DNA of 64,000 nucleotides, taken from assembly GCF_007595705.1 (NCBI RefSeq), contig NZ_NISY01000002.1, positions 62,001 to 126,000 on the forward strand, in the 5' to 3' direction. A model generated the notes under the pieces. It was not told the origin of the DNA and searched no databases. It was given only the letters and a program-made list of their open reading frames with translations. Positions 20,064 to 28,843 of this stretch are shown here, one piece after another. This DNA is from Streptomyces sp. SAJ15. Its GTDB lineage: Bacteria > Actinomycetota > Actinomycetes > Streptomycetales > Streptomycetaceae. Made by a program: the position numbers and the translations under genes. The stretch's first letter is position 1, and each line of letters starts with the position of its first letter.

Positions 20064-21413
20064 ATGACCGAACACAACGCATCGCCCGTCCCGTCCGGCC
20101 AGGAGGAGATCACCCTCCGCAACCCCGCGGAACTCGCCGACGCCCTCCCGTATCTGCTGGGCTTCCACCCCGACGACAGCATCGTCCTCGCCGCCCTGCA
20201 CGGCCCGCAGGGCCGGTTCGGCGGGCGGCTCAGGCTCGGCATCCCCGACGCCCGCGAGGACTGGCCGGAGGTGAGCCACCAGCTCGCCGAGTCCCTGGTG
20301 ACGGCCGGGGAGCGGCGTGGGATCCGCCCGGACGGCATCGTCCTCTTCCTCTGCCAGGACCCGGCGGAGGCGGAGTCGGGACGGGACGTGATGGAGCGGC
20401 TGCGGCCGCTGGCCCAACAGTTGCGCACCGCGTGCGGACGGCTGGACGTGCCGGTCTTCGAGGCGCTGTGCCTGTCCGACGGGCGGTTCTGGTCGTACTG
20501 CTGCCCGGACCCGCGTTGCTGCCCCGCGGACGGGACGCCGCTCGGCCTCCCGGGCACCTCGGTGATGGCCGCGGCCGCCGCCTACGCGGGCATCCAGGTG
20601 CGCGGATCGCTGCGGGAGATGGAGGCGCGGCTCGCCCCGCTCGCCGCGCCGCTGGCCGAGGAGCAGGAGGACGCCCTGGACACGGCGGGCGCCGAGCTGG
20701 TTCCGAGGATCCTGGGTGGCGTCGACTGCGCGACCGTGCGCGAGGAGACGCTGCGCCTCGCGGGGGAACTGGTGGAGCGGTTCCGCGCCGCGCCGCCCAT
20801 CGCCGACCCCCTCGCCGCCGACGCCCGCGACGACCGCCTGCTCGACCCGGGGAAGGCCGCTGACGTCATCATCGGCCTTCAGGACCGCATCACGCGCGAC
20901 CGTGCGGCGCAGTGGATGGAGGGCGCCGACGCCGAGGCCGCGCTGCGGCTGTGGCGGGCCCTGGCCCGCCGCTGCGTGGGTTCGTACACGGAGCACGCGG
21001 CGGTACCGCTCACCCTCGCCGGCTGGGTCGCCTGGTCCACCGGCGACGAGCCGGCGGCGCGGGTGGCGCTGAGCCGCGCCCTGCGCGCCGACCCGGACTA
21101 CCTCTTCGCCAGGCTGTTGCACCAGGCGTGCAACGAGGGGCTCGATCCGGAGCTGCTGCGTCGGTGCCTGCGGCAGGAGCGCGCCGACCACGCCCTGCAC
21201 ACCGCCCTGCACGAGGAGACGGAGCGCGGCGCGCCGACGCCCCTGCTGAGCGTGCCGGCCGGGCCTCCGGGCGGCAGCCGCCGCAAGGCGCGCCGGGGCC
21301 GACCGGCGCCCAGCGGCCCCGGGGCGGGCGCGGCCCGAGCCGCCGACCGCCCCACCGGGAAGGCCCGTCCGCCCCGCCGGACAGGACCGCGCGGCAGCCG
21401 CGGGCGCCGCTGA
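20064..21413 (+). CDS. DUF4192 domain-containing protein
   Basis: 449 residues. The opening ITLRNPAELADALPYLLGFHPDDSIVLAAL is the signature of DUF4192, an actinobacterial family of unknown function. The conserved region runs to about residue 380, including VFEALCLSDGRFWSYCCPDPRCCPADGTP and a helical C-terminal part LWRALARRCVGSYTEHAAVPLTLAGWVAWSTGDEPAARVALSRAL that resembles a tetratricopeptide-like helix pair. The last ~65 residues are basic and low complexity (GGSRRKARRGRPAPSG). The shared DnaA-box palindrome with the RecQ-like gene suggests a role near DNA metabolism, but this is only context. No obvious ribosome site before the ATG. Confidence 0.85.
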   Translation: MTEHNASPVPSGQEEITLRNPAELADALPYLLGFHPDDSIVLAALHGPQGRFGGRLRLGIPDAREDWPEVSHQLAESLVTAGERRGIRPDGIVLFLCQDPAEAESGRDVMERLRPLAQQLRTACGRLDVPVFEALCLSDGRFWSYCCPDPRCCPADGTPLGLPGTSVMAAAAAYAGIQVRGSLREMEARLAPLAAPLAEEQEDALDTAGAELVPRILGGVDCATVREETLRLAGELVERFRAAPPIADPLAADARDDRLLDPGKAADVIIGLQDRITRDRAAQWMEGADAEAALRLWRALARRCVGSYTEHAAVPLTLAGWVAWSTGDEPAARVALSRALRADPDYLFARLLHQACNEGLDPELLRRCLRQERADHALHTALHEETERGAPTPLLSVPAGPPGGSRRKARRGRPAPSGPGAGAARAADRPTGKARPPRRTGPRGSRGRR

Positions 21414-21514
21414 CGGCCGTGTTCGGGCCGCCCAGCGTGACCTGTGCGCCGATCATGCCGTTCACCCATTGGCCACGGCCGTCGAAATCCGTGATCTCTC
21501 CAGGAGGGCAGAGG

Positions 21515-23584
21515 ATGCAGGGCATGGTCCCCACCGACCCGACGGTCGGCCGCCCGGCCCCGCCGCCGCGGGCGGCCACGGGACGGGCCGCCCCCACCCC
21601 GCAGCCGGTGCACCGGGCGCTGATCTGCGTCTCGATGCCCGCCTTCGCGATCTCCGACGAGCACGGCCAACTCACCGGCCAGGGGCTGGACGGGTTCTAC
21701 AGGTCCGGCCGCCGAGTGCTGGCCCGCTGCCGGCTGCGGGTCGCGGGGCAGGACCCACTCCCCGTGCAGGGACAGCTGGTCGGCGCCGACCGGGCCCGCT
21801 TCGTCTCGACGGTGCGCACCTCGGCCGATCCCGGACCGGACCCGGGGGTGAGCGTGGAGCGGCTGCGGCACGCCGACGGGACCGAGCGGATCACCTTGCG
21901 CAGCGCCTCCCCACGCGCGGTCAGACTCCCCGTGGAGCTGGCCGTGGGCACCGACCTGGCCGAACTCGCCGCGGTCGGAACCGGGCTGGCCGGGCCCGAA
22001 CTCCCCGGCAGCGTCCACGATTCCGGCATGCGCTGGGCCACCACCGGGGGGATACACGCGGTGGTGGCGGCCGACCCCGCGCCCACCGACACACTGGCCC
22101 ACGCCGGTCTGCTCCGCTGGGACGTGGAGCTCGACCCCGGTGCCGCCCACAGCATCGAGCTGCGCGTTCGACTGGAGACCCCGCCCGCCACGCGCCCGAC
22201 GGCCATGGGCGCGGCGGCGGCCGCGCCCGCCGCCGCGCCGCCCGGGCAGAGCCCCGAGCACCTCTGGCGGGCCGCGCGGGCCCAAGGCGACGACGCCCGG
22301 GTCGAGGACCTGCTGCGCACAGCCCTCGGCGACCTGTGCGGCCTCCTCGTGCGCGACCGTGGACACCCCGCCGACAGCTACCTGGTCGCGGGCGTCCCCT
22401 GGCGCTGCGGACTGGCCCCCGCCGAGGCGCTGTGGGCCGCCCGGCTCACCCTCCCGCTGGGGACCCGCCTCGCCGCCGGCACGCTGCGCACCCTGGCCCG
22501 CACCCAGCGGACGGGACGCGGGTCCGACGCGGGCCACATCCCCGGGTCGCTGCGCCACAGCGGTCCGCATCTGCCGCCCGGCTGCACGGGGGTCGAGGCG
22601 ACCCTGCTGTTCCCGGTCGTGCTGGCCGAAGCCCGCCGCTGGGGGCTGCCCGATCGCGAGGTCGGGCCACTCCTGGACGCCGTGGAGGGCTGTCTGCGCT
22701 GGTTGCTCGCGGCAGCAGGAGAGAGCGGCTTCATCCCCGACCCGGCGCCGGGCGGGCCGTACCGCTGCGAGACCCAGGCGCACGCCCACCGCGCGGCCCT
22801 GCTCGGCGCCGACCTCCTCGACGCCTACGGCCGCCCGGGAGGGGCACAGGCCCGCGAGTGGGCGGCCGCGTTGCGCGGACGCTTCCGGGAGGACTTCTGG
22901 ATCGACGACCTCGCCGGCGGGCGCCCCGCCGCCGCGCTGCTCGCAGGCGGCCGGCCGGTGGCGCACCTGGGCGGGGCCGCGGCCCACCTCCTCGATACCG
23001 GACTGCTCGGCGGCGGCCGCCTCGCCGCGGGGTTGCTCGATCCGGCGCGCACCGAGCAACTGGCCCGGTTGCTGGGCAGCCCCGCCCTCGACTCCGGGTG
23101 GGGGCTGCGCAGCCTCGGCGCCAAGGAGCCCGGACACAACCCGTTCGGCCACCGCGGCGGCGCCGTCCGGGTCCACGAGACGGCGGTGGCCGTCGCGGGG
23201 CTGGCCGCGGCGGGCTATGAGAAGGAGGCGGGCGCCCTGCTGCGCGGCGCCCTCGACGCCGCGCAGCACTTCGGCCACCGGCTGCCGGAGATGTACGCGG
23301 GGGAGCAGCGCGTCACCGGCGGCGTCCCGCTGCCGCACCCCGCCGCCTGCCGCCCGGCCGCGGTCGCGGCCGCCGGGGCGGCGCAACTGCTCATCACGGC
23401 GGCCGGGGTCCGCCCGGATGTGCCCGGAGGGTCCGTGGCCGTGCGGCCCATGCACACCGCTCCGCTGGGTGCCGTTCAGTTCACCGGCCTGCGCGTGGCC
23501 GAGCAACCCTTCGCCCTGAGGGTCAGCCGTCTCGGCTTGGGCATGGTCGAGGAGGCCGCGGATGGACTGCAGTTGGGAGGGTGA
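21515..23584 (+). CDS. Glycogen-debranching-enzyme homologue (N-terminal GDE domain plus alpha/alpha barrel), possibly inactive
   Basis: 689 residues from the ATG at 21515, placed 7 bases after AGGAGG (21502-21507). The N-terminal beta-rich region (residues ~35-230: FAISDEHGQLTGQGLDGFYRSGRRVLARC) is the GDE N-terminal domain found with amylo-alpha-1,6-glucosidases. The C-terminal half is an (alpha/alpha)6 barrel with SYLVAGVPWRCGLAPAEALWAARLTLPLGTRLAAGTLRTLARTQ. In active relatives, the segment after GVPW reads like F-G-R-D-S; here it is LAPAEA, so the usual catalytic aspartate appears lost. It may bind rather than cleave glucans, or use a different substrate. It overlaps the region before the NUDIX regulator. 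Start choice is well supported; enzyme activity is not. Confidence 0.8.
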   Translation: MQGMVPTDPTVGRPAPPPRAATGRAAPTPQPVHRALICVSMPAFAISDEHGQLTGQGLDGFYRSGRRVLARCRLRVAGQDPLPVQGQLVGADRARFVSTVRTSADPGPDPGVSVERLRHADGTERITLRSASPRAVRLPVELAVGTDLAELAAVGTGLAGPELPGSVHDSGMRWATTGGIHAVVAADPAPTDTLAHAGLLRWDVELDPGAAHSIELRVRLETPPATRPTAMGAAAAAPAAAPPGQSPEHLWRAARAQGDDARVEDLLRTALGDLCGLLVRDRGHPADSYLVAGVPWRCGLAPAEALWAARLTLPLGTRLAAGTLRTLARTQRTGRGSDAGHIPGSLRHSGPHLPPGCTGVEATLLFPVVLAEARRWGLPDREVGPLLDAVEGCLRWLLAAAGESGFIPDPAPGGPYRCETQAHAHRAALLGADLLDAYGRPGGAQAREWAAALRGRFREDFWIDDLAGGRPAAALLAGGRPVAHLGGAAAHLLDTGLLGGGRLAAGLLDPARTEQLARLLGSPALDSGWGLRSLGAKEPGHNPFGHRGGAVRVHETAVAVAGLAAAGYEKEAGALLRGALDAAQHFGHRLPEMYAGEQRVTGGVPLPHPAACRPAAVAAAGAAQLLITAAGVRPDVPGGSVAVRPMHTAPLGAVQFTGLRVAEQPFALRVSRLGLGMVEEAADGLQLGG

Positions 23585-23661
23585 GACAGCCGTGAACACG
23601 CTGACGGGAATGCCGGGGAGGCGCGACCTCCCGCACATCGGCCGTGACGGTCAAGCGCCTG

Positions 23662-23693
23662 ATTATCGTCAGGAAGACGACTATGATCGCGTT
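23662..23693 (+). promoter_or_regulatory. Leaderless promoter with operator-like palindrome before the NUDIX regulator
   Basis: ATTATCGTC (23662-23670) and GACGACTAT (23676-23684) are inverted repeats around AGGAA, matching at 7 of 9 positions. The right arm runs into a near-consensus -10, TATGAT (23682-23687), 6 bases before the ATG at 23694. A repressor here would block the promoter, fitting autoregulation by the encoded NrtR-like protein. Confidence 0.6.
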
Positions 23694-24455
23694 ATGCCCT
23701 ACGACCCCTCGGCCTTCCCGCCCTTCGCCGTCACCGTGGACCTGGTCGTGCTCACCGTGCGGCGGCACGCGCTGTGCGCGCTCGCCGTCCGCCGCGGCGA
23801 GCCGCCCTTCCAGGGGCGATGGGCGCTGCCGGGCGGATTCGTGCGGCCCGACGAGGACCTCTCGGCCGCCGCCGCGCGAGAGCTGTCCGAGGAGACCGGG
23901 CTGCTCGCCCACGACCCGGACCTCCCGGTCCCTCCGAACGCGGCCCACCTCGAACAGCTGGCCACCTACGGTGATCCCAAGCGCGACCCCCGCATGCGGG
24001 TGGTGAGCGTCGCCCACCTGGTGCTGGCGCCCGACCTGCCGGCCCCGCGTGCCGGGGGCGACGCCCACAGTGTGCGCTGGGCCCCGGTGGAGTCCCTGCT
24101 CGACCCCAGCGGCGCGTTCGGCCGGGATCCGGAGATCTCCGCCCCGCTCGCCTTCGACCACGCCCGCATCCTCGCCGACGGCGTGGAGCGCGCCCGCTCC
24201 AAGATCGAGTACTCCTCGCTGGCCACCGCCTTCTGCCCGCAGGAGTTCACCGTCGGCGAGCTCCGCCGGGTCTACGAGGCGGTGTGGGGCGTCGCGCTCG
24301 ATCCGCGCAACTTCCATCGCAAGGTCACGGGCACGCCGGGATTCCTGGTGCCCACCGGCGGGACGACGACGCGTCAGGGTGGCCGCCCGGCACAGCTGTT
24401 CCGGGCCGGCGGCGCCACGCTGCTGAACCCGCCGATGCTGCGCCCCGAGGTGTGA
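23694..24455 (+). CDS. NUDIX domain and winged-helix regulator, NrtR-like
   Basis: 253 residues from the ATG at 23694; an upstream in-frame ATG at 23562 would overlap the debranching gene and read through the promoter palindrome, so it is rejected. Residues ~8-150 are a NUDIX fold with the box GGFVRPDEDLSAAAARELSEETGL, close to G-x5-E-x7-R-E-U-x-E-E-x-G-U, although an Asp pair replaces the first Glu. The C-terminal part (SSLATAFCPQEFTVGELRRVYEAVWGVALDPRNFHRKVTGTPGFL) is the winged-helix domain typical of NrtR, which represses NAD-salvage or pentose genes and senses ADP-ribose-type ligands. No NAD biosynthesis genes are next to it, so its targets beyond itself are unknown. Confidence 0.85.
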   Translation: MPYDPSAFPPFAVTVDLVVLTVRRHALCALAVRRGEPPFQGRWALPGGFVRPDEDLSAAAARELSEETGLLAHDPDLPVPPNAAHLEQLATYGDPKRDPRMRVVSVAHLVLAPDLPAPRAGGDAHSVRWAPVESLLDPSGAFGRDPEISAPLAFDHARILADGVERARSKIEYSSLATAFCPQEFTVGELRRVYEAVWGVALDPRNFHRKVTGTPGFLVPTGGTTTRQGGRPAQLFRAGGATLLNPPMLRPEV

Positions 24456-24457
24456 CA

Positions 24458-24485
24458 GGGCGGCCCTCCCGCCCGCTCCGCCCTT
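24458..24485 (+). terminator. Weak hairpin after the NUDIX regulator
   Basis: AGGGCGG (24458-24464) pairs with CCGCCCT (24479-24485), three bases after the stop codon. Confidence 0.4.
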
Positions 24486-24580
24486 GACGTGTGCGCTGAC
24501 TCCGCCGTACGAGGCGGGGAGGGGCTGGGCGACCTCCGCCCACCCGGAGCCCTGCCCATGCCCCGGCGCCGCACTCCTCG

Positions 24581-24752
24581 TGCCTCCGCGCCGCCCTGTC
24601 GTGGTCTCCGCGCCGCACCGCTGTGGCCTCGGCGCCGCGCTGTCGTGTCTCCGCGCCGCGCTGTCGTGGCCTCCGCACCGCCTGCCGTGCCTCCGCGCCG
24701 CACTGTCGGCCTCCGCGCCGTGCCGTCGTCTCTCCGCGCCGCACCGGCGGGG
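24581..24752. repeat. Tandem array of eight degenerate 20-24 bp units
   Basis: The unit is close to CCTCCGCGCCGCRCTGTCG, repeated eight times head to tail with length changes of 1-4 bases (for example starts at 24581, 24605, 24627, 24648, 24670). It lies in a 1.1-kb stretch without a gene (24456-25600). Long frames exist on both strands here, but they are repeat-derived Arg/Ala/Pro sequence with no domain. Confidence 0.7.
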
Positions 24753-24997
24753 CGTCTGCACCGCGCCGACGTCGCCGGACGGCTCCCCGCCTCGTTCCGG
24801 GTGCTCCTGGTCTGTCGTCCGCACGCACCGGCCGTCGCCGCGGCGGCGCTGGTACGCGAGGTCGCCCAGTGCTCCGCCATGCCGCTCCGCCAGGCCGGCG
24901 TTCGCGCGGCGCCGCGGCGGCACCGAAGTGACGCCGCAGCCGCGCCGGCACACCGTTCACGTACCGGACCGTCGCCCTACCGATCCCGCCGCCGGCC

Positions 24998-25084
24998 GGT
25001 CGCCCCCGGCAGTGGGGCATCGGACGCGGTCGCCCCCGGCAGTGGGGGGCGGACGCGGTCGCCCCACAGTGGGGTGTCGAACGC
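24998..25084. repeat. Three 28-30 bp tandem units
   Basis: Units at 24998-25027, 25028-25056 and 25057-25084 share GGTCGCCCCCGGCAGTGGGG followed by a variable tail ending GACGC or AACGC. Unrelated in sequence to the array at 24581. Confidence 0.75.
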
Positions 25085-25156
25085 GCTCGCCTCGCCGGCG
25101 CCCGCCTCGCAGTCGATGCTCCTCAGCCGCAGGCCCGGATCCCGCCTCGGCCTCGG

Positions 25157-25264
25157 GCCCCTGCCCCTTGAACCCCCGCTCATCCGCCTCTGCCCCTTGA
25201 ACCCCGCTCATCCGCCTCTGCCCCTCGAACCCCGCTCCTCGGGCCTCTGCTCCTCGAACCCCGG
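25157..25264. repeat. Four 21-30 bp tandem units
   Basis: Units start near 25157, 25187, 25215 and 25244 and share CCTCTGCCCCTTGAACCCCG followed by CTCATCCG or CTCCTCGG. This is the third distinct array in the same gene-free region. From 25265 to 25662 I see no further repeats or genes. Confidence 0.75.
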
Positions 25265-25662
25265 AGCCCTCACCGCCCCCGCAGGCCCCGAGGCCCGCCG
25301 TCTGCGGCCCGGGCGGCTCCGGCGTTTCCGGGTGCCGGCACGCCGCCTCCGCCTCTGGGCGGGACCTTCGGTCCGCCCGGCTCGGGCGTTCACGCCGATT
25401 GCCTCGTTCCGGTTGCCGGATCCGCGGGGGCGGCCCGGCGCACGCCCCTCGCGCCCGTCATTGCCCACGCGCCGTACGCCCTCGGTCACGGGCCTGAGCG
25501 GGGACAGGGCGGGCGCTGGCCGCGCGACCAGGCCCAAGGCCCCTGGAGGGTGGCCATTTCTGCCCGATTGGGCGTCAATTGTGAGGTAATGGGCGATCAC
25601 CCTTTCGTGTGCTTTTCACCAAAGACCTCAAGGGGTCCGGAAGCGTCGCCGACAAAGGATGC

Positions 25663-26550
25663 GTGAGTACCCTTGCGCACACCACGATGACCGCGGCTCG
25701 CCCCGCCGATTCCGGACTTGCCGGCTCGGGCGAGCTTGACCGCTACTCCTACGCCGACGGCCCCGGTGCCGACCGCGGCAGCGCCCCCTCCTGGGAGGGC
25801 GCCGACGCGGAGATCGGCCGCGTGGGGCGCCGCGCCGCCGGCAATCGAGGCCGCGGGTTGCATGGCCAACTCGTCCAGCAGCTGGGGCAGATGATCGTCT
25901 CCGGAGACCTGGGCGCCGACCGCCCGCTCGTCCCCGAGGAGATCGGCCAGCGCTTCGAGGTCTCCCGGACCGTCGTCCGCGAGTCGCTCCGGGTCCTGGA
26001 GGCCAAGGGCCTCGTCAGCGCCCGTCCCAACGTCGGCACCCGGGTCCGGCCGGTCAGCGACTGGAACCTGCTGGACCCGGACATCATCGAGTGGCGGGCG
26101 TTCGGCCCGCAGCGCGATGACCAGCGTCGCGAGCTGTGTGAGCTGCGCTGGACGATCGAGCCGCTGGCCGCCCGCCTCGCCGCCGGGCACAACCGCGAGG
26201 ACGTGCAGCAGCGGCTCGCCGACATGGTCGAGATCATGGGTCACTCGCTGGCTCAGGGCGACTCGCTGACCTTCTCTCGCGCGGACGCCGAGTTCCACGC
26301 GCTGCTGCTCCAGGTCGCCGGAAACCGGATGCTGGAGCACCTGGCTGGCATCGTCGCCGCCGCGCTGCACGTCTCCGGCGGACCGGTCACCGGCTGCGAC
26401 CGCCTCACCGAGGCCGGCCTCGGGCACCACCGCCGGATCGTCGACGCCGTCGGCGCGGGTGACGCCGCGGCCGCGGAGAGCGCCATGCGGCAACTGCTGA
26501 CCGTGCACCCCGAGGTCGAGCGCGTGGTGCCGGCGCCCCGCGAGCACTGA
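25663..26550 (+). CDS. FadR/GntR-family transcriptional regulator
   Basis: 295 residues from the GTG at 25663, with AAGGA just upstream; the frame is open to 25609 but the extra residues are unlikely. The first ~65 residues are a variable tail. The winged helix follows (HGQLVQQLGQMIVSGDLGADRPLVPEEIGQRFEVSRTVVRESLRVLEAKGLVSARPNVGTRV, about residues 66-130). The C-terminal FCD-type helical domain (ELCELRWTIEPLAARLAAGH...DAEFHALLLQVAGNRML...HHRRIVDAVGAGD) has the Asp/His/His pattern of metal-binding FadR ligand domains, typical of regulators sensing organic acids. It is always found beside hrdB in the streptomycetes I recall. Its target is unknown. Confidence 0.88.
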   Translation: MSTLAHTTMTAARPADSGLAGSGELDRYSYADGPGADRGSAPSWEGADAEIGRVGRRAAGNRGRGLHGQLVQQLGQMIVSGDLGADRPLVPEEIGQRFEVSRTVVRESLRVLEAKGLVSARPNVGTRVRPVSDWNLLDPDIIEWRAFGPQRDDQRRELCELRWTIEPLAARLAAGHNREDVQQRLADMVEIMGHSLAQGDSLTFSRADAEFHALLLQVAGNRMLEHLAGIVAAALHVSGGPVTGCDRLTEAGLGHHRRIVDAVGAGDAAAAESAMRQLLTVHPEVERVVPAPREH

Positions 26551-26822
26551 ACCGGCCCCACGCGCATGCGTACGGACGCGCACGAGACGGCGTCGTCGGA
26601 TCCATCGCGGTGTCCGCACCGGGATCCCCCCGGGGAGCCGACCCGGGAGCCGGGTCGGCGCCCGAGTCGGGAGCCGCTCGGCGGTCCGGCCGGGGATCCG
26701 GCCGCGGATCCCCTCCGAGGCCCGCTCCAGGGTCTCGGTGGATTCGGCGACGCGGTGTGATTCGTCCGTTTCGGACGGGATTCGCGGCGATTGTGGTGTG
26801 ACTCGGGCCACGAGGATTGGGC

Positions 26823-26849
26823 GTAACGCTCCTTGAGGCAGCGCGATGA
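26823..26849 (+). promoter_or_regulatory. Putative ECF-sigma (ShbA-type) promoter of hrdB
   Basis: GTAAC (26823-26827) and CGATGA (26844-26849) are 16 bases apart, as expected for an ECF sigma factor; in Streptomyces hrdB is known to be driven mainly by the ECF factor ShbA. The predicted start leaves a ~155-base 5' leader. The rest of the 460-base gap (26551-27012) holds GC-rich inverted repeats (around 26630-26720) but no gene. Confidence 0.55.
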
Positions 26850-27012
26850 CTAAAGAGGTGGTAGCCGCGGAGGGAATACAAAGGTCGCTTACGACGCTGT
26901 ATCTCTCTGCACTTCCGCCCGCCGCCGCCGGTTCATCCCTGCCGGCGGTCGTCGGCTCCGGTCCTCCGAGGACGGGGCCGGATGCCGTTCCCATCATTCC
27001 GAGAGGTTGTTC

Positions 27013-28569
27013 GTGTCGGCCAGCACATCCCGTACGCTCCCGCCGGAGATCGCCGAGTCCGAGTCTGTCATGGCGCTCATCGAGCGGGGAAAGGCTGAGG
27101 GGCAGATCGCCGGCGACGATGTGCGCCGGGCCTTCGAGGCTGACCAGATTCCGCCAACCCAGTGGAAGAACGTTCTGCGCAGCCTCAACCAGATCCTCGA
27201 CGAGGAGGGTGTGACGCTGATGGTCAGTGCCGCAGAGGCGCCCAAGCGCACCCGCAAGAGCGTCGCAGCGAAGAGTCCGGCGAAGCGCACCGCCACCAAG
27301 ACCGTCACCAAGACGGTCACCGCCAAGAAGACCGCAGCCGTCACCACCACCTCGGCCGCGGCCGAGGGCGGCGTGGACACGGCCGACGAGGCCACGGCGC
27401 CCGCCAAGAAGGCCGCCGCGAAGAAGACCACCACGGCGAAGAAGGCCGTGGCGAAGAAGACCGCCGCCAAGAAGACGACGGCCAAGAAGACCGCCGCCAA
27501 GAAGGACGCGGACGACCTGCTCGAGGGCGAGGAGCCGCTCGAGGAGGTCACCGGTCCCGGCAAGCCGGGCGAGGGTGAGGGCGAGGGCGAGGCCCAGGGC
27601 TTCGTGCTCTCCGACGAGGACGAGGACGACGCCCCCGCGCAGCAGGTCGCCGCGGCCGGTGCCACCGCCGACCCGGTCAAGGACTACCTCAAGCAGATCG
27701 GTAAGGTCCCGCTGCTCAACGCCGAGCAGGAGGTCGAGCTCGCCAAGCGCATCGAGGCCGGCCTGTTCGCCGAGGACAAGCTCGCCAACGCCGACAAGCT
27801 GGCGCCGAAGCTGAAGCGCGAGCTGGAGATCATCGCCGAGGACGGCCGTCGGGCCAAGAACCACCTCCTGGAGGCCAACCTCCGTCTGGTGGTCTCCCTG
27901 GCCAAGCGCTACACCGGCCGCGGCATGCTCTTCCTGGACCTCATCCAGGAGGGCAACCTGGGTCTGATCCGCGCGGTCGAGAAGTTCGACTACACCAAGG
28001 GCTACAAGTTCTCCACGTACGCCACCTGGTGGATCCGGCAGGCGATCACCCGCGCCATGGCCGACCAGGCCCGCACCATCCGTATCCCGGTGCACATGGT
28101 CGAGGTCATCAACAAGCTCGCGCGCGTCCAGCGCCAGATGCTCCAGGACCTGGGCCGCGAGCCCACCCCGGAGGAGCTGGCCAAGGAGCTCGACATGACC
28201 CCGGAGAAGGTCATCGAGGTCCAGAAGTACGGTCGCGAGCCGATCTCTCTGCACACCCCGCTCGGTGAGGACGGCGACAGCGAGTTCGGTGACCTCATCG
28301 AGGACTCCGAGGCGGTCGTCCCGGCCGACGCCGTCAGCTTCACGCTGCTCCAGGAGCAGCTGCACTCCGTTCTGGACACGCTCAGCGAGCGCGAGGCGGG
28401 CGTGGTCTCCATGCGCTTCGGCCTCACCGACGGCCAGCCCAAGACGCTGGACGAGATCGGCAAGGTCTACGGCGTGACGCGTGAGCGCATCCGCCAGATC
28501 GAGTCGAAGACGATGTCCAAGCTGCGCCACCCGTCGCGTTCGCAGGTTCTGCGCGACTACCTCGACTGA
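27013..28569 (+). CDS. hrdB: HrdB, principal RNA polymerase sigma factor
   Basis: 518 residues from GTG at 27013 with GAGAGG six bases upstream. Region 1.1 ([37 protein letters not shown]...) is followed by a Lys/Ala/Thr-rich spacer of about 110 residues with repeated [10 protein letters not shown], then regions 1.2 to 4.2: [32 protein letters not shown], the region 2 core [43 protein letters not shown], region 3, and the -35-binding helix-turn-helix [20 protein letters not shown]. It is essential and directs housekeeping transcription. The spacer length and repeat content vary between Streptomyces species and are encoded here by imperfect AAGAAG-rich repeats (27400-27510). Confidence 0.98.
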   Translation: MSASTSRTLPPEIAESESVMALIERGKAEGQIAGDDVRRAFEADQIPPTQWKNVLRSLNQILDEEGVTLMVSAAEAPKRTRKSVAAKSPAKRTATKTVTKTVTAKKTAAVTTTSAAAEGGVDTADEATAPAKKAAAKKTTTAKKAVAKKTAAKKTTAKKTAAKKDADDLLEGEEPLEEVTGPGKPGEGEGEGEAQGFVLSDEDEDDAPAQQVAAAGATADPVKDYLKQIGKVPLLNAEQEVELAKRIEAGLFAEDKLANADKLAPKLKRELEIIAEDGRRAKNHLLEANLRLVVSLAKRYTGRGMLFLDLIQEGNLGLIRAVEKFDYTKGYKFSTYATWWIRQAITRAMADQARTIRIPVHMVEVINKLARVQRQMLQDLGREPTPEELAKELDMTPEKVIEVQKYGREPISLHTPLGEDGDSEFGDLIEDSEAVVPADAVSFTLLQEQLHSVLDTLSEREAGVVSMRFGLTDGQPKTLDEIGKVYGVTRERIRQIESKTMSKLRHPSRSQVLRDYLD

Positions 28570-28619
28570 CAGACCGGCGCGACGATCAGTGCCTGACGGG
28601 CACGTCGCGCGATGATCCC

Positions 28620-28657
28620 CGCGAAGGCCGGGCTCCCCTGGGAGCCCGGCCTTCGCG
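28620..28657 (+). terminator. Hairpin terminator of hrdB
   Basis: Perfect 17-bp stem starting CGCGAAGGCCGGGCTCC with the loop CCTG, 50 bases after the hrdB stop codon. Confidence 0.88.
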
Positions 28658-28798
28658 TTGTCCGATCACGGCTGGTCCGGCCTCATCGCCGGCGACCTCG
28701 TGACGCCGGGCGTTGCCGGCGACCTCGCGACGCCGAGGATTGTCCGCCACCCGGGCGTCGGCGGACGTGCTGTTCGAGATGCGTGATGCGATTCGCTG

Positions 28799-28825
28799 GG
28801 TAACGCTAAGTATGCAGACCGTTCC
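28799..28825 (+). promoter_or_regulatory. Possible ECF-sigma promoter of the serine protease
   Basis: GGTAAC (28799-28804) and CGTTCC (28820-28825) are 15 bases apart. The stretch GTAACGCT is identical to the one in the hrdB promoter. The match to known ECF consensus sequences (such as CGTAAC-16-CGTTGA) is partial. Confidence 0.35.
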
Positions 28826-28843
28826 GTAACGTCAGGAGGTTGT

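Noticed and set aside
24489..25589. 366-residue plus-strand frame in the gene-free stretch
   Set aside because: It is made of translated tandem repeats, has no ribosome site, and equally long frames exist in other registers.
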